The notes beneath the pieces were generated by a model. It had not been told where the DNA came from, made no database searches, and worked only from the letters and a program-made list of their open reading frames with translations. Of a stretch of DNA of 9,209 nt, positions 6,797 to 9,209 are shown piece by piece (positions within the stretch are counted from its first letter, which is position 1; every line of letters begins with the position of its first letter). The stretch is from Methanosphaera sp. (lineage in GTDB: Archaea > Methanobacteriota > Methanobacteria > Methanobacteriales > Methanobacteriaceae), in assembly GCA_013330915.1 (NCBI GenBank), contig DUHK01000068.1, forward strand, positions 1 to 9,209. The letters are read 5' to 3'. The position numbers and the translations under genes were made by a program.

Positions 6797-7138
6797 ATGA
6801 CGGTACTGTTAATCGATATTGAAAGAACAATGATTATCTCAATATTTTTGTATTATATTTTTATTAAGTTGTTTGTAAAAAAATATTTCAGGTATGTGGA
6901 AAGGAAAACAAATCTTATTTATGATGAAAATGAAAACATCTGGATGGGTCATCCATTAAAAGGAAAAGATGGCGATAAATACGTCTATCTGTTGGTAATT
7001 CCTCTTTTAATAGTATCATTAATAATAGCAAATTATTTGTCAGGTGTTCTGCTGTTGTCATGGACTGAACTATCTATAGTAATGATTATAATCTCGATAT
7101 ATGTGATAGTTTATGTGATTAGAAATAATACATTTTAG
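6797..7138 (+). CDS. Small hypothetical membrane protein, three predicted helices
   Basis: I do not recognise this 113-residue protein. It has three hydrophobic stretches long enough to cross the membrane, at about 11-27, 61-80 and 85-108. A polar, charged loop (about 28-60, with KKYFRYVERK and ENENIWMGHPLKGKDGD) separates the first two. The final residues are short and polar. By the positive-inside rule the Lys/Arg-rich start of the 28-60 loop should be cytoplasmic. There is no signal-peptide cleavage motif, cysteine pair or catalytic motif. The strong SD and lack of any competing frame support a real gene. It stands alone, separated from idsA by two terminators and from the ATPase by a further hairpin. 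Function unknown. Confidence 0.7.
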   Translation: MTVLLIDIERTMIISIFLYYIFIKLFVKKYFRYVERKTNLIYDENENIWMGHPLKGKDGDKYVYLLVIPLLIVSLIIANYLSGVLLLSWTELSIVMIIISIYVIVYVIRNNTF

Positions 7139-7188
7139 TTCCTGTTTTTCCATTTTTTTATTATTTTGTATTTAATTTAATGTTTTAC

Positions 7189-7210
7189 AATATCTTTTTT
7201 TGATATTTTT
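7189..7210 (+). terminator. AT-rich hairpin after the membrane protein gene
   Basis: AATATC (7189-7194) pairs with GATATT (7202-7207) across a loop of seven T residues, and T residues continue to 7210. It lies 50 bases after the stop codon. The stem is short and weak, but the T-rich context suits archaeal termination. Confidence 0.35.
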
Positions 7211-7214
7211 ATAA

Positions 7215-7240
7215 ATTTTAGGTTTTACAGAACCTAAAAT
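7215..7240. repeat. 10-bp inverted repeat in front of the ATPase gene
   Basis: ATTTTAGGTT (7215-7224) and AACCTAAAAT (7231-7240) are perfect inverted copies separated by six bases (TTACAG); an inner U-G pair would leave a UACA loop. It lies about 10-15 bases upstream of the likely TATA box and is not directly followed by a T run. It could be an operator for the ATPase gene or an extra terminator of the gene before it. GTTTTACA within it also occurs at 7182-7189, exactly 40 bases earlier. Confidence 0.6.
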
Positions 7241-7252
7241 GATAACTTTTTA

Positions 7253-7261
7253 ATATTATAT
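7253..7261 (+). promoter_or_regulatory. Candidate TATA box of the ATPase gene
   Basis: ATATTATAT is placed to start transcription near 7283, a few bases before the SD GAGGTG at 7287. A second A/T run, TTTATAAATATTTATAA (7264-7280), is closer and would leave no room for the SD. Low certainty in such A/T-rich DNA. Confidence 0.3.
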
Positions 7262-7286
7262 GTTTTATAAATATTTATAATTGAAA

Positions 7287-7292
7287 GAGGTG
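7287..7292 (+). promoter_or_regulatory. SD GAGGTG fixing the ATPase start
   Basis: GAGGTG lies 6 bases before ATG at 7299. A longer in-frame reading from TTG at 7281 would start upstream of this SD and is rejected. Confidence 0.7.
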
Positions 7293-7298
7293 TGTTTT

Positions 7299-8528
7299 AT
7301 GGTGGATAATATTGTTCCTAGAAATGTATATATGGAAAAAATTAAAAGATTTATGGGTCAGGAAGAAATTAAACTAATTACGGGTGTACGTCGTTGTGGA
7401 AAAACTTTCCTGTTACGTTTAATTGTTCGGGAATTAAAATCTCGGGGGGTTCCAGAAGAAAACATATTTCTCATATCTTTAGAATCAACAAAATATGATG
7501 AGATACATGATAATAAGGATTTGAACAGACTGGTATTTGATTTGGTTGATGGTGTTGAAGGAAAAGTATACCTGCTTTTTGATGAAATACAATTGGTTAA
7601 AAATTGGGAAAAAAGCATTAATGGATACAGGGTGGATTTGGATTGTGATTTATATGTGACAGGATCCAATTCAAAATTATTATCGGGGGATAATATAAGA
7701 TTACTTGGAGGCAGGTACATAAAAATTGAAATGTATCCATTCAGTTTCAATGAAATACTGAATTATCATAAAAACATAAGAAATGAAGAAATAACCTCCT
7801 TTGAAGAAAACAGGATATATCACGATTTTTTACAATACGGTGGATTACCTCGGCTGATTCAACTGGATGAAGAACAGGAAAAGCAAGATTATCTGTTGGA
7901 CATATATAACTCAATCATATTGGATGAAATAATACCAAAAAACAAAGTCCGGGACGTTGACTTTTTAAAAAGAATCATGCGATATGTCATTAGGCATATA
8001 TCAAGACCTTTTTCTGCAACATCATTATCAAAGTCCATGAAACATGACCAAATTAACATAGAACCAAAAACAATAAAAAAATATTTAAGATGTATTATGG
8101 AATCATACATATTATTGGAAGCGGTTAAGGAAGAAATTCCAAGTAAAAAAGAGTTAACCAGTAAAAAGAAATATTATCTGGTTGATCAGGGATTTTATGA
8201 ATTAAATACTGGAACTAAAAAAGATTTAGGTTCATTAATAGAAAATGTAGTGTTCATGGAATTAAAAAGAAGAGGATATCAGATTACAGTGGGAATCATA
8301 AAAAAATTAGAAGTGGATTTCATATGCAGGAAGGGTAATCAAACAAAATATTTCCAGATTTCAGAAAGTATTGCTGATGAAGTCACAAGAGAAAGGGAAT
8401 TTCGTTCACTTGAAAAAATCAAAGATAACTATCCGAAGTATGTGATAACACAGGATACATGGGATTACTCTCAGAATGGAATTCAGCACGTAAACATTAT
8501 TGATTTCTTAAAAAACGAGGATATTTAA
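7299..8528 (+). CDS. AAA_14 / DUF4143 family ATPase
   Basis: A 409-residue ATPase of a family often present in several copies in archaea and anaerobic bacteria; its biological role is not established. The AAA_14 part shows Walker A GVRRCGKT (29-36, Lys35), Walker B YLLFDE (91-96), a sensor-1-like TGSNS (121-125) and the family's FSFNEIL (148-154). YGGLPRL (180-186) is also characteristic. A winged-helix-like linker follows. The C-terminal DUF4143 part (about 290-409) has a restriction-endonuclease-like arrangement, Glu315 then EVDF (338-341), but the usual E-x-K is replaced by QIS (353-355). It is therefore probably not an active nuclease. The start is ATG at 7299, set by the SD. It is a lone gene, probably a mobile or accessory addition next to the conserved operon. 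Its stop overlaps a 10-codon frame with its own SD. Confidence 0.88.
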   Translation: MVDNIVPRNVYMEKIKRFMGQEEIKLITGVRRCGKTFLLRLIVRELKSRGVPEENIFLISLESTKYDEIHDNKDLNRLVFDLVDGVEGKVYLLFDEIQLVKNWEKSINGYRVDLDCDLYVTGSNSKLLSGDNIRLLGGRYIKIEMYPFSFNEILNYHKNIRNEEITSFEENRIYHDFLQYGGLPRLIQLDEEQEKQDYLLDIYNSIILDEIIPKNKVRDVDFLKRIMRYVIRHISRPFSATSLSKSMKHDQINIEPKTIKKYLRCIMESYILLEAVKEEIPSKKELTSKKKYYLVDQGFYELNTGTKKDLGSLIENVVFMELKRRGYQITVGIIKKLEVDFICRKGNQTKYFQISESIADEVTREREFRSLEKIKDNYPKYVITQDTWDYSQNGIQHVNIIDFLKNEDI

Positions 8529-8560
8529 TGAAATGTAAAGGAATGATACAATTGAATTAA
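8528..8560 (+). pseudogene. 10-codon coupled frame, possible stub of a lost gene
   Basis: An ATG overlaps the ATPase stop (TAATG), and GAGGAT at 8517-8522 lies 5 bases before it. The frame encodes only MKCKGMIQLN before TAA at 8558-8560. This is the layout of a translationally coupled operon partner, but the frame ends at once. It may be the leftover beginning of a deleted gene, a tiny peptide, or chance. Confidence 0.2.
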
Positions 8561-8600
8561 AATTTATTATTTAACAAAAATTTCTATTATTTCTATTTTT

Positions 8601-8620
8601 ATTCAATTTTTTGAATTTTT
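8601..8620 (+). terminator. Hairpin plus T run after the ATPase gene
   Basis: ATTCAA (8601-8606) and TTGAAT (8611-8616) are inverted copies with a TTTT loop, and a T run (8616-8620) follows. The preceding 40 bases are rich in TTTCTATT-like pyrimidine runs. It ends the ATPase transcript plausibly, about 75 bases after its stop codon. Confidence 0.4.
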
Positions 8621-8632
8621 CTTCATATATAC

Positions 8633-8660
8633 AAAAAATATAAATCTATTATAAATCTAT
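8633..8660 (+). promoter_or_regulatory. Ferritin promoter with a tandem 11-bp repeat over the TATA box
   Basis: An A-rich BRE-like run (8633-8638) is followed by TATAAATCTAT at 8639-8649 and an exact second copy at 8650-8660. Each copy contains a TATA-like core. From the first copy transcription would begin around 8665-8670, shortly before the SD; from the second, around 8677, with almost no leader. This is the clearest promoter in the window. Confidence 0.5.
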
Positions 8661-8678
8661 GTATAAGTATAAAAAAAT

Positions 8679-8682
8679 GGAG
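8679..8682 (+). promoter_or_regulatory. SD GGAG of ferritin
   Basis: GGAG lies 7 bases before ATG at 8690, the best spacing in the window, which suits an efficiently translated gene. Confidence 0.65.
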
Positions 8683-8689
8683 AGATATA

Positions 8690-9199
8690 ATGTTAGACAA
8701 AAAAATGGAACAAGCATTAAATGACCAATTAAACGCAGAAATGCAATCAGGATATTTATACTTATCAATGGCAACCTACTTTGAAGACAATGACTTACCA
8801 GGTTTTGGTAATTCACTCAGAGTACATGCAGAAGAAGAACTGGAACATGCAATGAAATTCTATGACTACATCTTAAGAAAAGGTGGAAGTGTAGTATTAC
8901 AGGCAATAGATGAACCAAAAAGAGACTGGAAAGATGTTGTAGAAGTATATGAAGAAATACAGGAACACGAAGAATTAGTAACATCATTAATCCACGACCT
9001 TGTAGATTTAAGCATAGAACTTAAAGACCATGCAACCAATCAATTCTTACTTTGGTTTGTAGAAGAACAAGTTGAAGAAGAAGAATTAGCTGCAGAAGAC
9101 TTAAGAAAAGTTAAAATGTCTGTAAATTCACCAGAACTATTATTCTTACTTGATAAAGAATATGGTGAATTTACCGGTGAAGAAGATGAAGAAGAATAA
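8690..9199 (+). CDS. ftnA: FtnA-type non-heme ferritin
   Basis: Forms a 24-subunit (or, in some archaea, differently packed) iron-storage shell that oxidises Fe2+ and stores it as a ferric mineral. The 169 residues form the four-helix ferritin bundle with a fifth C-terminal helix. All ferroxidase ligands occur at the same numbers as in E. coli FtnA: Glu17, Glu50, His53, Glu94, Gln127 and Glu130. The third-site ligands Glu49, Glu126 and Glu129, and the conserved Tyr24, are also present. No heme-binding methionine in the bacterioferritin position is evident, so it is a ferritin rather than Bfr. The C-terminus is strongly acidic (EEDEEE). The gene is single, with its own promoter and SD; its stop codon lies in a hairpin ending at the window edge. 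In a strict anaerobe it would serve iron storage and protection from accidental oxygen. Confidence 0.95.
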   Translation: MLDKKMEQALNDQLNAEMQSGYLYLSMATYFEDNDLPGFGNSLRVHAEEELEHAMKFYDYILRKGGSVVLQAIDEPKRDWKDVVEVYEEIQEHEELVTSLIHDLVDLSIELKDHATNQFLLWFVEEQVEEEELAAEDLRKVKMSVNSPELLFLLDKEYGEFTGEEDEEE

Positions 9200-9209
9200 T
9201 AATTCTTCT
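9190..9209 (+). terminator. Hairpin around the ferritin stop codon
   Basis: AGAAGAAT (9190-9197) pairs perfectly with ATTCTTCT (9202-9209) across the loop AATA. As at idsA, the T of TAA closes the stem and the AA lies in the loop. The window ends with the stem, so a following T run cannot be seen. Confidence 0.5.

Noticed and set aside
7281..7298. TTG at 7281 as the ATPase start
   Set aside because: It is upstream of the SD GAGGTG (7287-7292), and the added residues are not part of the family N-terminus; ATG at 7299 is properly spaced.
7358..7750. Minus-strand 130-codon frame opposite the ATPase
   Set aside because: Covers the Walker motifs of the real gene on the other strand and shows no recognisable protein features.
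7299..9199. ATPase plus ferritin as a new defence or iron-linked module
   Set aside because: A terminator-like hairpin and a dedicated ferritin promoter separate the two, so nothing supports co-expression.

Overview
The window looks like the chromosome of an AT-rich methanogenic archaeon of the order Methanobacteriales. Methanosphaera or Methanobrevibacter would fit best; the genus is a guess. Support comes from the archaeal mevalonate-pathway enzymes, archaeal-type RNase J, TATA-like boxes rather than bacterial -35/-10 boxes, strong Shine-Dalgarno (SD) sites of the GGAGG/GGTGAT type, and A/T-dominated intergenic DNA. From memory, the order MEMO - mvk - ipk - fni - RNase J - idsA matches the MTH45-MTH50 region of Methanothermobacter thermautotrophicus.

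Layout. At 91-921, on the minus strand, lies a MEMO-family (AmrB) gene. A gap of about 470 bases follows; it holds divergent promoters and a compact set of RNA-like hairpins (about 1086-1202) that may be an undescribed small RNA or a long leader. From 1393 to 6603 runs a five-gene plus-strand operon: mevalonate kinase, isopentenyl phosphate kinase, type 2 IPP isomerase, RNase J and a short-chain polyprenyl diphosphate synthase (IdsA). The last three genes are spaced only 1 and 5 bases apart. Two terminator-like hairpins close the operon. The right-hand third is more accessory: an unrecognised small three-helix membrane protein (6797-7138), an AAA_14/DUF4143 ATPase (7299-8528), and an FtnA-type ferritin (8690-9199) with its own promoter.

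How they work together. The operon makes the C5 units and C15/C20 prenyl chains of archaeal ether lipids. Mevalonate kinase makes 5-phosphomevalonate. Steps encoded elsewhere convert this to isopentenyl phosphate. Ipk phosphorylates that to IPP, Fni makes DMAPP, and IdsA condenses them. RNase J is a 5'-end-dependent ribonuclease embedded between Fni and IdsA. Ferritin stores iron and detoxifies Fe2+/oxidants independently of the operon.

Most noteworthy: (1) the candidate RNA at 1086-1202; (2) hairpins whose loop holds the last two bases of the stop codon, with identical geometry at the ends of idsA and ferritin and a weaker version at MEMO; (3) an 11-bp perfect tandem duplication carrying the TATA box of the ferritin promoter; (4) a strong 10-bp inverted repeat in front of the ATPase; (5) a coupled 10-codon stub after the ATPase. 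No CRISPR array, tRNA, rRNA or insertion sequence was seen. I did not find a clear-cut new multi-gene system.
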